A stretch of DNA of 64,000 bases from Absidia repens (Eukaryota > Mucoromycota > Mucoromycetes > Mucorales > Cunninghamellaceae), in the NCBI GenBank assembly GCA_002105175.1, contig MCGE01000028.1, positions 459,974-523,973 of the forward strand, read 5' to 3'. This document shows, piece after piece, positions 25,011-37,269 of this stretch (positions are counted from its first letter, which is position 1; the number at the start of each line of letters is the position of its first letter). The notes beneath the pieces were generated by a model, which saw only the letters and a list, made by a program, of their open reading frames with translations, made no database searches and was not told the origin of the DNA. The translations under genes and the position numbers were made by a program.

Positions 25011-26745
25011 CGCTCTGGAAATGAATTTAGCATTGTACATTCAATTCATATCCATTGTTCCAACACTAATCCGGGTTGGCTATCACCTCATCGAGATATC
25101 AATAAACATGATGTTCTGAAAAAAAAATTACTATTCAGTTTTTTCATATCATATTTGAGTATGTCGGTTGGACCCCACACTCACTCCCCACTTACTCATT
25201 CGGACAAATCAGTTCGTGGCTAACCTTTTTTCATATGATAGATGGTGAAATATTTATGTATGATAGATGCAGGTTTTTTTTTTCCCATCAGCAAGAAGAT
25301 ACTGTGATATAAGGAATTCCCGCAAAGGTGCAGATAAAATAAAAAGAAGGAGATTGTGGAGGTAGGAGATTAATTATGTGCAAAAAAAAAAGAACGTGTA
25401 ATATGAAAAAAAGAGGAGAAAAGGGGATCCAGAGTCTGGTTTGTGCGTTATTTATGAAGGAGGATAGACTCAGAGCGTTTTTTATTTATTCTAGAGGATC
25501 AATGCAAAGAAGAAGAAAAAAAAAGATTCCAACAGACGAAACAGTATTGGATTGAAAACCCCTGGGCGGATAGTGAGATTGTGAATGCACGAAAATGTTT
25601 GATTAATAAAGTAGTCTATCTACAGTAATAGGCATGTCAATTGGCACGGACATTTTATATAACCGCATAAAGGATCATATGATATAGTATTACCTTATTT
25701 TTCTATTTCCCATCAGACTATAGCGTTTATACGGTTGAGCCTTTTCTTACTTTCTCTAATACCCCTTTTCTTACCCCGATTCTAAATCCACACCTCTTCC
25801 CCTTTCACTGTACCTTCCCCTCCCCCTTCCTTCATTTAGCGTATTTTATTGTGTTTCGGCTTTCTCCTTGGGGCTTATCATATCATTTTCTATATGAACC
25901 ACATGTTAGCTACTTTTTACCTATTCATCGTATAAAAGAACAACGCTTAATGCTTCTTGTGCCTTTCTTTTCTCTATTCTTTTGAATTTTTTTTTCTCAT
26001 CTTCTGCTGTTGTTGATGGCAATTTTTTTTTCGGTGGATGAATTCGTAGATATATAAAGCATTTTTGCCATATTCGTGTTTAATTCCTTTCATGCGGATG
26101 GGCCAATGCGATGTTTGATTTAAAGCAGTAATGATGGAATCACAAAAAGAGTGCATTGACCAAATGCTCATTTATCCTGGGTAATCTATCTCTATTATCA
26201 GAGAATTATTAACCGACTGCCGGCTGGTGTGGGTGCGTGAGGTTGAATCGTGCATGTAGATGCCAAGACAGGAGAACGACAGGCATAAAAAAAAAAAAAA
26301 AAAAAAAACCGGTCGAAGGAAAATGAAAAAGAAGGTGCGCTAACGTTTATAAGTAAAAGCATTTTAAACGTAAGGAACGAATACAGTATATGGCTATACT
26401 TAAATATCTAAATATACAATCACATAACATAATATAAACAGACATACAGCTGATGGCTTTCCAATATTTATAAATTCCGCTAAAAACTATGATAGTATGG
26501 ATAGACCCCCTTTATCTTTTCATTTCTCCATGAGAAGATGGCCACACTGATCACTTTGAGAATTACATCATTATCGTTTTGGGGGTATTTTTTTTTCAAA
26601 GGAGGTCCGTACATAAAATCAGGGAAACTGAATAGAGATCCACATGATCGAATTTTTCCAGATGCATACAAAAAAAAAAAAAAAACTATTTAAAGAGCAT
26701 CTTTTTTTTTACCTTCCGTTTATATTATCAGTACTGACTTAAATA
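25011..26745. other. Spacer between repeat copy C and the serine-rich gene
   Basis: AT-rich, with A/T runs at 26287-26306 and 26668-26683. A TTTAAA/TATA-like stretch near 26685 precedes the next start codon. No coding sequence or RNA gene recognised in about 1.7 kb. Confidence 0.5.
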
Positions 26746-27693
26746 ATGGTATTTCCAACTGTATCCTATTCTACGAAAATAAATACCAAGTTCTCTTCTC
26801 GCGGCTCATCCAATAAAAAACTTCGAGCGACTCACCCTAAAGTGGGTCCACGACATGCACCTAATATCTATGACAGGATTGCCGCCTATGATCGAGCATT
26901 TCAAAGGTGCTTAAAACAAGACTCTAAATTATCATCATGGAAGCAGCGAATGGATGAAAAAGGCTTACCGGCTCCTTTAATAGAAGGTACAGTGGGTCTC
27001 CAGGGACAAAAAAAAATGTCGGCATTCGAAATATCTATTTTTATCTTACGAATTCATGCATCATTTTTTATAGGCTACCAACGATCTTCTTCTTCATGGC
27101 AGCATTCACTATCATCTGTGTCCAGCGACTCTTCTACTTGCTCGAGCGGTTCATATACTTTAAACAAAACAAAAAATGTATATGATATAAAGCCAATGAA
27201 GTCAATTACAGTCACATCTCCAGCTTCCCATCCTCCTCCACTTGCTCCACCCATGCCAAAACCTTCAGTTAGTCGCCGAATCATCAATCGCCTATCCTTA
27301 TCAAAATCAACCAAGCGTCCATCTTCAAAGGTGGCTCCAAGTGCAACACAAAGTTTACAACGAAGCAATAATTACCTTAATAACAGCAACCAAAACACTT
27401 ATTCCAGACAACCATCACATCGGATGAATAGCAATCCTCCGCCGAAACCTTCTTTACCGAGGACAACTCATCTTCAGTCACAATACCCATCACGATTGCC
27501 ACTGGATCGACATACATATATGAATGACTCAAAGAATAATTATCAGACCACAGACATACCTCGTCCCCCTTCTCCTCCCCCATCTCCATGTGGTATTGAT
27601 GCTTATCTTTCCCAACAACGGACTCAAGGTGTTGAACACCTGCAGTATCAATCATCGCATTACTATCATCGCCATCGAATAGTAGTAAAATAA
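26746..27693 (+). CDS. Unrecognised serine/proline-rich protein
   Basis: I do not recognise this gene. Two exons are likely: 26746-26986 and 27075-27693 if the intron ends at TAG near 27071-27074. The intervening stretch starts GTACAG, is T-rich before its AG, and is a multiple of three without a stop, so a retained-intron product of 315 residues is also readable against about 286 when spliced. The first 80 residues are the most structured part (KVGPRHAPNIYDRIAAYDRA followed by a tryptophan-containing helix). The rest is low complexity: serine-rich, then PPP-containing stretches and a basic patch (SRRIINRLSLSKSTKRPSSK) that resembles a kinase-target or SH3-binding region. This suggests a disordered signalling or cytoskeletal adaptor, but no function is claimed. 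Confidence 0.6.
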   Translation: MVFPTVSYSTKINTKFSSRGSSNKKLRATHPKVGPRHAPNIYDRIAAYDRAFQRCLKQDSKLSSWKQRMDEKGLPAPLIEGTVGLQGQKKMSAFEISIFILRIHASFFIGYQRSSSSWQHSLSSVSSDSSTCSSGSYTLNKTKNVYDIKPMKSITVTSPASHPPPLAPPMPKPSVSRRIINRLSLSKSTKRPSSKVAPSATQSLQRSNNYLNNSNQNTYSRQPSHRMNSNPPPKPSLPRTTHLQSQYPSRLPLDRHTYMNDSKNNYQTTDIPRPPSPPPSPCGIDAYLSQQRTQGVEHLQYQSSHYYHRHRIVVK

Positions 27694-27814
27694 ACGCGAG
27701 AAAATTTCCCTCCTTAATAAAATTTTGTGAAAAAAATCGGTGTTTGAAATGTATATGAGCAACTCAAATTCTGGGGGGGGGTGATGGAGGGTGAGTGAAA
27801 TTTAGGAGGGATGC

Positions 27815-27845
<31 letters not shown>

Positions 27846-28502
27846 CAGCCATTCACAGACCAAAAAGAAAGTTATGATAAAGTTCTTGATAGAGTTTCGA
27901 TGGTTGTGGACTTTTCTTCTTCTCAATATATACATAGAAAAAAGAAGGTTGAAAGAGGATTCATCACGTGTCGTGGTATTATTCTCTTGTATATTTCATC
28001 ATGCTCCTACAATACGTTGATTGTACAACATTGATGGAAGGGAAGGCTGGATTACCTTTATTTTTTGTTCGAGCCGAAACACAGTTACACACTATGTCCT
28101 TTTTTTTTTTTTTTTTTTGCTTTTTTTTCCTTCTCTTTTATTCTGAAATGTAAAGCATGGCATAAACTCAGGCACGATTTCAGGGAGAGAAAGGAGGGAG
28201 GAGGGTGCTCGGAGAAGGTTGCAGCAGATAAATTAAATAATATGATGCACTATACAAGAGAGAGAAAAGTGACCGAAAAGTAGATCTGGTCGGATGATGA
28301 ACGAATTGATCAAAAAGATAATAATCTTCATCACGGAACTTGCGGGGTCTTTTCACGCTAAGACTTTTTTTTCCAGGGCACCAATTATTTAAATCGCCGC
28401 CGGTTTTTTCTTTTATAGCCATTTTTGAATATTCTTACCTTTCTTTTTCTTTTTTCCTTACTCTTCCTCTCTTCTCCACCTTTATCTTGAACATTTGCAG
28501 CC
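27694..28502. other. Spacer before the cytidylyltransferase gene
   Basis: Contains G, A/T and T homopolymers (27772-27781, 27819-27841, 28099-28116) and the promoter of the next gene. A pyrimidine-rich tract lies at 28435-28480, just before the start codon. No gene seen. Confidence 0.5.
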
Positions 28503-29773
28503 ATGGGTTAGTATATATATATATTATCCAAATCACGTAAAACGTGAATAGTCATGTGTTGAACTAACATTACTTTTGTATTTATTTATTGAAATAGTGA
28601 CCACATATATGCCTAGTCCTAGCACATCACCGACACCAATGAAACATAACAAGAAGGAACAACCTGCACCTCCTGTTCTCTCTCTTGGCGAAGGCTTTGA
28701 CTTCAAGGTGAATCCGGTAAGCCTCTAATACATATGTTGACCTATAAATTTAATATGTATTCATATCAGTATGTTGTTGTTTTTTATAGCCACCTACCGA
28801 TCGGCCCATTCGTGTATATGCTGATGGCATCTATGATCTATGTCATTTTGGTCATGCCAAGGCGCTTGAACAAGCCAAGAAAGCATTTGATAATGTATAC
28901 TTGCTTGTTGGAGGTACGTAAAAACAAAAAACAAAAAAAGACAATGTATAACAAACAAGGTATACTAATTGAAACAACTCCCTTTTTGTTTAGTATGTAG
29001 TGACAAAGAAACGCATAAACGAAAAGGAAAGACTGTAATGGCGGATGTAGAACGATATGAAGCTTTACGACATATAAAATGGGTAGATGAAGTAATCGAA
29101 GATGCACCGTGGACTATTACTCAAGAGTTCATTGACAAGCACCAGATTGACTATGTTGCACATGATGCCGAACCGTATGGATCCTCAGAATCCGGTGATG
29201 TCTACTCTTTTGTCAAGGCTCAAGGCAAATTCTTACCTACTCAACGAACGGATGGTATCTCTACGTCTGATTTGATCACACGCATCGTTCGTGATTATGA
29301 TTCCTATCTTCGTCGAAACTTGGAACGGGGTGTCAGTGCAAAGGATCTCAACATCTCATTTTTGAAGGTAACAGTTGTATTTTCATTGGAAATGAAATGC
29401 TGGGATGGCGATATCTTACATTGATTCTATCTCTTTTTTTTTGGCATATAGGAACAAGAAATCAAAACCAAGAAATCCATCGATGACCTCAAGAAACAAA
29501 TCACCGGTCTTATTTTAGATCATCTTGACAATTGGGAAAACCAACATCATCATCTTATCATGGGATTTGCAGCTCGCTTTGGAGCAGAAACTATGGTCGT
29601 AAGTTTCTTACGAAAGACGAAAAAAAAGGAACATTATACATCATGATTTACTGATGGGGGGTTTTTTTTTATTTTAGGAAAAGTTCCTCATCAAGAGTCG
29701 ACTTTTATCTGGCAAGAATACCCCGACCAGTAGTAGCAACAATAGTGTCAAGGGTGATTCCGATGAAGAATAG
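28503..29773 (+). CDS. PCT1: Choline-phosphate cytidylyltransferase
   Basis: Six exons: 28503-28506, 28598-28716, 28790-28913, 28994-29367, 29452-29598 and 29678-29773, giving 287 residues. The enzyme makes CDP-choline from phosphocholine and CTP, the rate-limiting step of the Kennedy pathway to phosphatidylcholine. The nucleotidyltransferase domain begins at [20 protein letters not shown] with the HxGH catalytic motif at residues 60-63. It also shows [20 protein letters not shown] and the [19 protein letters not shown] signature at about 167-185. The choline-type sequence after it ([20 protein letters not shown]) argues against an ethanolamine-phosphate enzyme. The C-terminal region is short but retains a helical stretch that could act as the lipid sensor, and ends in acidic residues. 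The first coding exon is only ATG G. The neighbour downstream on the same strand is NTE1. Confidence 0.93.
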
Positions 29774-30531
29774 ATTATGTCTGTGCCCCCCCATCCTCTC
29801 CCTCCCCAGTCCTTATTTATATAAATCAATATATCCCCCACCCCAATAGCCGAACTTACTGTTTATTCTATCCCTAGCTTTATGTATTCTCCCATTATCA
29901 CTATTTTACCATATATCACTGTTACAGTACAATAAACATATCCATTAGAAATCGCCATTTTTTTTATGTATGATATCAATATCCAAAATGACCAAATAAA
30001 ACAAAAGTACAAGACATAAGCAGTAAGACTTCTTTGTCTTGATAGCAGACCATGTATTATTATATAAGCAGAAGCAATTTTATTTTATTGTAAAAAAAGA
30101 CAACAATGTTATAGTGTATATGTGTATGATATATTTTCAGCAGTTTTTAAAAATTGGAAAATGAAGGGAGGTATACCTTGTAACTACTGATGAATCTGAA
30201 AAAGAGTGGAAATTTCTGAATGTAAAGCATAGCAAAGTATGTTGTACCTGTACCTGTACCTGGATACAATCAATGCAGAAAATACCCTATTTGAATACAG
30301 AGAAATATATACAAAATTGAAAATAGCTTCCAAGTCGTAATCAAAGGTTCATCAGTGTTGTACAAGTAGGTAATGGCGGTAGAATCTCATAATCGAAACT
30401 GAGTTTCTCGTTTGCTTTTGTAATCATATGCTACAGTATCGGTCGGTAATTCAATAAAAAAATATAATACCTTCCTCCTATTTTCCACCTTTTTTTTTTT
30501 CTTCTTTTTTTCTTTCTTTGCTTCACTTTTA
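29774..30531. other. Spacer between PCT1 and NTE1
   Basis: Carries the cytidylyltransferase 3' flank (AATAAA at about 29932) and a T/C-rich NTE1 leader (30486-30530). A short GTACCTGTACCTGTACCTG repeat occurs at about 30243-30261. No gene seen. Confidence 0.5.
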
Positions 30532-33500
30532 ATGGATCAGATACACTCATATCATTATACAACAACTGATGCAGGGCCCTTGAATTGTGCTAGCGATATA
30601 TTACCTGACACTGGAATGCAACCAACTGCTTTTGACACCATGTCCTTCTTCTCACGGATCGTTGGCTTTGTTCCCTCCATGCTGTTTCGCGCTGTTGGCT
30701 TTGTTACGATCACAATCCCGCTCTTCTTCTATCACGTTTTGACTTTGTCATTCACTCTGCATCTCAACTTCTCGTCCCTAATCATGCTGATTGCTGTGGT
30801 TGGTCTTGTTGGCTACTATGTGATTAGATATCGCTTTATGAATACATACTCCCACCTCAAACCTGACAGCTCTCAAAAACCCAACTCCTCCTTTGACTTG
30901 CATCCTGATTCTGGCGAAGATGCCGGCTTCTCAAAACCAAGTATTAGGAACTACCCTGATGAATTCTTGTCTGCCTTTTTGTCAAGTATCAAGATCTTTG
31001 GCTACCTTGAACAACCCGTGTTTCATGAACTGGCTCGACACCTTCAAACAAAAAAACTATTGGCTGGCGATACATTGTTCAGGACCATGGAACAGGAACG
31101 ATCCTTTTATATTGTAGTGGATGGACACGTACAAATGTTCGTCAAGCCTGACAATGACAACAATGATGATTACGATGATGGTGACGATGATGGCTCATTT
31201 GTTGGATTGTCGGATACTGATGAACCTACAAGCAGTAATGATGACGATGACGATGATTTGAACCATTGGGACAAGGTGAACAAGAAACGACAAGACGACA
31301 AATTCAAGGATTACACCCTCATCAATGAAGTTGGAAAAGGTGGAACTCTCTCTAGCTTATTCACCATTCTCTCCATATTCCGTGAAGGCTTCAACCGCAG
31401 CGAACTCAAGCAAAAGGCGAAAAACAAATCCATGCGACATCAGATTGCTTCGCGATCAAATCACCACTTGGATTCAGTATTTTCTGTCACTTCCCCCTCT
31501 GTATCTCATCAACACGGTGGATCCACTGACTCGCTTCCTCCTTCTCTCGATATTGGACGTGACACTTCTTCCGACGAATGGCGCCATGTGTTCCCTAATT
31601 TGGAAAACCAAGCAAGTGATTCAAGTCTTCCGATCTCCAGCAACTCCTCTGTCGCTACTCCAGATACCTCTCCGAAAAAAACCCATCGTCGCCGGCTCTC
31701 GTCATTTGGCAGTGCAAGCAACACTCTTGGATCAAGGAAGTACAACAAGAATTTACTCACTACTCCAACAAAAGTGATTCATCCCCAAGGTAAGTCTTCC
31801 TCTTTTATTTTACTTCGTGGTATCATATATAAGATATATTTGGTAACTGATTTTTGTTTCTTTTTGTTTTAGAACAAAGTACTGGGATTGATTATGATCA
31901 TGGCGGCGATGATATTGACCCAAATGACATCATTGACTCGCCATTGGACGGCGGTTTTATCGATCCTCAGTTCCGACGACGACAAAAATCCGTATCACAA
32001 TCATCTGTGTACCATCGACGTCAATATCAATCCGTTCATCCCAACATTATTGCCCGAGCAACAGTCGACACCACATTGGCGGTCATCCCTGAAGAGGCCT
32101 TCCACAAGCTGACTTTGAAATTCCCAAAAGCCGCGGCTCATATCGTTCAGGTGATCGTTACAAGATTTCAACGGGTGACTCTGATGACAAGCCATCGGTA
32201 TCTTGGTTTGACTACTGAACTGCTTCGATTGGAAAAACTTGCAAATGATTCGGTGTGTGATCAAGGGTCTTTCTGGAACTTTTCTGGCGATTTCTTCCGC
32301 CCTGGTGCCATGGATCGACTCCGGAAGAAGAACTCTACAACAGAACGTGGTCAATGTGATGGTGACAATACTGCTGATGGTGGAAGGCAAGTATAAACAG
32401 ATATTTTTGAATGATAGCTTGTATTATACAAACTCATGTTTTTCTTTTCTTTAGAAGCACTGAAAAGGGTGGTATTGGTGGTGGAAGCAACAGCAACAAC
32501 AGCAACAAAGGCAACAATCGAAGCTCATCATCCAGAATTGCGCCTTTAGATACAGAAAGAAGCAGCACGCCAAAACTTATACAAGCTATCGACATTATGA
32601 ATACCTCCTCCCCATCCATGCTTAGTCCCGCCAACGAAGCCCTGAAACAAATTAATTCTGGACTCCGTGGAGCAAATCCTTCTACTGGTTTGTCTGGCTC
32701 AACATCAACCAATCTGCGCTCTCGTCACCAACGTCAACAGCACTACAATTCACGGGTCACCAATGACGATGAATATAGTATGGAAGATGATAAGCACCTT
32801 CGATCCTCTGTCATGAAGGCTCTCTCCAAATGTCTTGGCATCAAAGTGGCACCCGACGTAAGCACAGGCTCATTGGAGAACAAACTGCCTTCCTTGCTTC
32901 ACAACAACAAAAATGGAAAACAACCTTCTCGCAATCAACGCCGACCCAACCATTTCGACTCTCCGGATTTGCAGCATTCGAGACAACCCTATTCAATGAA
33001 TATATTCTTTCAGGCAGACGCTTTGGACTCAGGCGCTTCTTCAGCACTGGATAACATCAACTCGCATGATGACGATGATTTGGACAATGTATCAACAATT
33101 TCATCGGTGAATTCTGGGACTGACTCTTATGGAAGTGGAAGCCATAGCCGCCGTTTGTCAAGCTATATATCAGCTGAAGATATTGTGATTATGTACTACC
33201 CGGAAGGTGCGGTTTTGGTACGTGAAAAGGAACACTTTGACGGTCTCTTTTTTGTCATGGATGGACTTTTGGAAGCGACAATGGCACCTACTGAATGCGA
33301 AGAAGGCAGCAATCCTATTTTGCAAGGCAGCAATGACAAAACCTCAATCCGACCAGTCAATCAACGCTCAACAACAGCAAAACGAAAGTCATCCAGCTCT
33401 GGTAGTGGTGATAAAAGCAAGTTGAACGTTCGTGAATTGGCTCATGATGACGGTGATAGGTCGCTCTTCAACAAATCTCAGCATCAGTACCAACAACAAC

Positions 33501-36380
33501 AAGACACCGACGATCAAGCAGTGGCATCTGAAGCACCGGCAGGCCGCCAACCACGAGACAAGAAGCAGAAATCAAACAAAAAGCAGGTCAAAACACCGGC
33601 ATTCCGTATTCATCCTGGTGGATTGGCTGGTTATTTAGGCGCTTTGACGGGTCATCCGAGCTTTGTCGATATTCGTGCCAAACAAAACACCTATGTTGGC
33701 TATCTGCCGAAGAAGACCCTGGACCGGATCATTGACAGAAATCCGATGGTGATGATGAAACTTGCAAAACAACTGGTCGATTCTATGAGTCCATTATGTA
33801 AGTGGTATACGTCTATTTTTTTATCCTTGTACTTCTTTCTTCCCTCCACTTCCATAAAACAAAAAAGGCACCATTACTAATACTTTATCTTTTTACTTAG
33901 TGTTACATATTGATCTATCTTTGGACTGGATGCAGGTGAATGCAGGTCAAATTATATGCCGTGAAGGACAGCCAAGTGACTCTCTCTATATGGTCTTACA
34001 TGGGCGTTTGCGAACAATCAAGGAAAGGAAAGCTGGTCATCTTGAAATCCTCGGCGAATTTGGTCACGGGGAAAGTGTTGGTGAACTGGAAGTCTTGAGT
34101 AAGTGCAAATGTCCCCTTCCGCCTCCTCTCCACCCCTTCAAAAAAAAAAAAAAAGAATAATATCTAATAGAGCATGTTTTTTTATTGTCTTATACATTAG
34201 CTGGAACTCCTACTACTTCCACTCTACATGCTATCCGTGATTCAGAACTTGCTCGTATTCCCAAGACATTGTTTAATGCCCTTGCTCACCGACACCCTGA
34301 AGTAACGCTCCAGATCTCACGTATGGTGGCTTATCGATCGTTACAGCTAGTGATGAACAACGGCATATCAGGTCATGGCAACAATGCATCCTTACACTTG
34401 CAACAGGCGATATCAGCTTCCTCCTTGTCCTCTTCATCGCCCTCGTCTCCAATGAACACATTATCATCATCATCAACATCATCGTTAGGCTCCACTCCCA
34501 ACTTACACTCTGAACTCTATGGACGAAACAATGTCAATCTCAAAACAATCGGAATTCTACCTGTCAATTCGATGGTTCCATTGGAGGAGTTTGCAGCCAA
34601 CTTGAAAACTGCTCTGATGCATGATGTTGGTGCTTCATGTATCTTACTCAATAGTGCGTCAATCACCACTGTCATGGGGAAACATGCCTTCTCAAGGATG
34701 GGGAAACTCAAAATAGCTTCTTGGTTGGCTGAGCAGGAAGAAAAAGCCCGCATTGTTCTCTATTTGGCGGATGGTGGTGTTAATTCTCAATGGACTCGTA
34801 CGTGTATCCGACAAGCCGACTGTATTTTGCTGGTAGGCCTTGGGGACGAAGACCCGTCTGTTGGTGAATTTGAACGGTTTATGATCAACATGAAAACGAC
34901 GGCTCGAAAGGAATTGATCTTATTGCATGGTGAACGATCCTGTATTCCCGGATCTACTCAGAATTGGTTGAAGGTAATATATATATATAATATAAAATAT
35001 AAAGCAATGTCAACTGATGATTTGCTTTTTATTTTTTTATTTTTTATTTTTCTTGGAATGCATAATATTAGAATCGTCTTTGGATCCAAGCTCACCACCA
35101 TATTTTTATGGCAATGAAACAACATGCATCATTCACCTCAGACCGTGTGCGACCTCAGTGGCTGGCTACTCAAGGGCGCAAGATGACCGGAAACTCGATC
35201 AGCATGTTGAACAACGTAAAAGATCACCTGGAAAAATACTATTCTGCAGTGCCGACAGTGAGTCGACTATTGGTGATGAACAAAAATCGTGGCAACACCA
35301 TGAGTTTGGACACCTTATCAAGGAACGATTTTGCAAGGTATATTAAAAAAAAAAAAGCTGGAAAGAGATGTTTGGTTCAGTGAGAGAATCCAATCACTTA
35401 CTCTTTTGTGATTATTTAGATTAGCACGTCGATTATGTGGACGATCTGTTGCTCTTGTACTTGGTGGTGGCGGGGCTCGTGGTATCAGTCACATTGGTGT
35501 TATACAAGCATTAGAAGAATCAGGGATTCCGATTGATATTATTGGTGGCACTAGTATTGGCAGTTTTGTAGGCGGACTCTATGCTCGTCACATGGATTTA
35601 GTATCGACAATTGCAAGAAGCAAGTTATTTGCTAACCGGGTCTCAAGCATCTGGCGTCAATTGATGGATCTGACGTACCCTGTGACGGCGTGGTTTACTG
35701 GCCATGAATTCAATCGAGCTATTTGGAAATGTCTCGGAGATAGTTTGGTAGAGGACTTTTGGATCCCTTACTTTGCGGTTACCACCAACATCACCTTTTC
35801 TCGAATGGAAGTGCACACTACAGGATACGCTTGGCGGTACATCCGTGCTTCCATGTCATTATCTGGATATATGCCGCCAATCTGTGACAATGGCAATATG
35901 CTTGTGGATGGGGGTTATATGGACAATTTACCAGTGACAGTGGCGAAGAACATGGGGGCCGATATTGTGATTGCTGTGGACGTTGCTTCTGATGATGATA
36001 CTAGCCCGGTCAATTATGGTGATTATATCAGTGGATGGTGGGCTATTCTACACAGCTACAATCCCTTTCGAACATACAATATTCCAAGTATTGCAGAAAT
36101 TCAAAGTCGATTAGCCTACGTCAGCAGTGTTGCAAAATTAGAAGAAGCCAAATTGACCGATGGAACTCTCTATGTCAAACTGCCTGTGCAACAATGGGGT
36201 ACGCTGGAGTTTAACAAGTTTAAGGATATTCAGGCATTAGGTTACCGTGTTGGCAAAACAGTGGTGACAAAATGGCGCAAGGCTGGATACGCTACTGGTC
36301 GATTGGCAGACGATGATGATCATGGTCGTTGGCTGGGCAAGGAAGTGAAAGGTAAGCGCGGTCGAAGAAACAGTGTTTAG
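30532..36380 (+). CDS. NTE1: NTE1-type lysophospholipase/phospholipase B (patatin-like)
   Basis: Seven exons: 30532-31789, 31873-32386, 32455-33797, 33901-34098, 34201-34973, 35072-35337 and 35420-36380, giving 1770 residues. Nte1 is an ER-bound serine esterase that deacylates phosphatidylcholine to glycerophosphocholine. Two hydrophobic segments lie at about residues 40-105. Three cyclic-nucleotide-binding-like domains follow: the first around 160-330 is interrupted by a long acidic and serine-rich insert, the second begins near [20 protein letters not shown], and the third at [20 protein letters not shown]. The patatin domain has the oxyanion loop GGGGARG (1466-1472), the nucleophile motif GTSIG with Ser1496, and the catalytic Asp1614 in DGG. 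The protein is longer than the yeast enzyme because of low-complexity inserts. The second intron needs a GC donor (AAG|GCAAGT at 32386/32387): using the nearby GT instead hits a stop. Confidence 0.94.
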
Positions 36381-36519
36381 TTTAGCTTAGTATAGCTTTT
36401 TTTATTTTTCTATTTTATCATCAAACCCAATTCCTTTTTATATGTATACATTTTGACAACACATTCAATAAAAATAAAAAATTCATTTTTATATAATCTC
36501 TTCAAATGGAAAAAAAAAA
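36381..36519. other. NTE1 3' flank
   Basis: AT-rich sequence with AATAAA at about 36468, a suitable poly(A) signal for NTE1. Confidence 0.6.
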
Positions 36520-36749
36520 GACTACTGGAAGATTTAGATGCAGGTGATCTTGAATTAGTGTTAGACTTTGAACAGGGGCATTTAGAAAATGCAATATAAC
36601 CATGTATGGGAAACCCTTTCATTTTCGATTCGTATTTTGGGAGCTGCAGTCGATCAGTCTTGTCTTTGATTGATGGTTGGATACCGTCCTCATCCTAGAT
36701 TAGTCTTTGTTATTATAATTTATACACACATCTGAATAAAATATGTCTT

Positions 36750-36750
<1 letters not shown>
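36520..36750 (+). repeat. Dispersed repeat, diverged inverted copy F
   Basis: This copy lies in the opposite orientation to copies A-E. It shares GGGAAACCCTTTCATTTT (about 36608-36625), CTAGATTAGT near 36698, and ends at AATAAAATATGTCTTG (36735-36750). It also shares the stretch TCTTCAAATG and a GATCTTG-ATTAGT segment with copy G, so F and G form a subfamily. Confidence 0.7.

Positions 36751-36798
<48 letters not shown>
36751..36798. repeat. Poly(T) run of 48
   Basis: An uninterrupted T run directly after repeat copy F. It is the longest homopolymer in the window. Confidence 0.95.
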
Positions 36799-36801
<3 letters not shown>

Positions 36802-37269
36802 ATTAGTCTCTCTCACATATTTAACTGTCATATCAAATGAATCTATATGTGCATTTTGAATAATAATACGGCGCATGAATAGGACCACATTTCATATTCA
36901 GTGACCTAGAACTGTCAAAACGGAACTAAGCCTCAGGTGGGGGCATGATGTGGGGCAAGTAGTCGTAGATAAGCTAGAAATTAGCACAGAATGCTCTATA
37001 GGGGGCAGGAGAATACACACTGTACAACTTGGATTTATTTTACACTTAGTTGGTCATTCTTTAATATTCTGTGGTTCAAGACTGTCAATAAGCTCTGGGT
37101 CGTTAGCGGAGGGGTCTTAGTCGTGGCTGGTCAGCAAGGAAGTAAATATTTGGTAAGGCACTCACAATACAACAACAACAACAACAACAACAACGGCATT
37201 TTATTATTATTATTATTATATGACGGGGCAGAGTATGATATATAAAAAAAAAACGTATTTTATTGAATG
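36799..37269. other. Spacer with AAC and TTA microsatellites
   Basis: Contains an (AAC)n tract at 37169-37194 and a (TTA)n tract at 37200-37219, within the outer part of repeat copy D. No gene seen. Confidence 0.6.
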
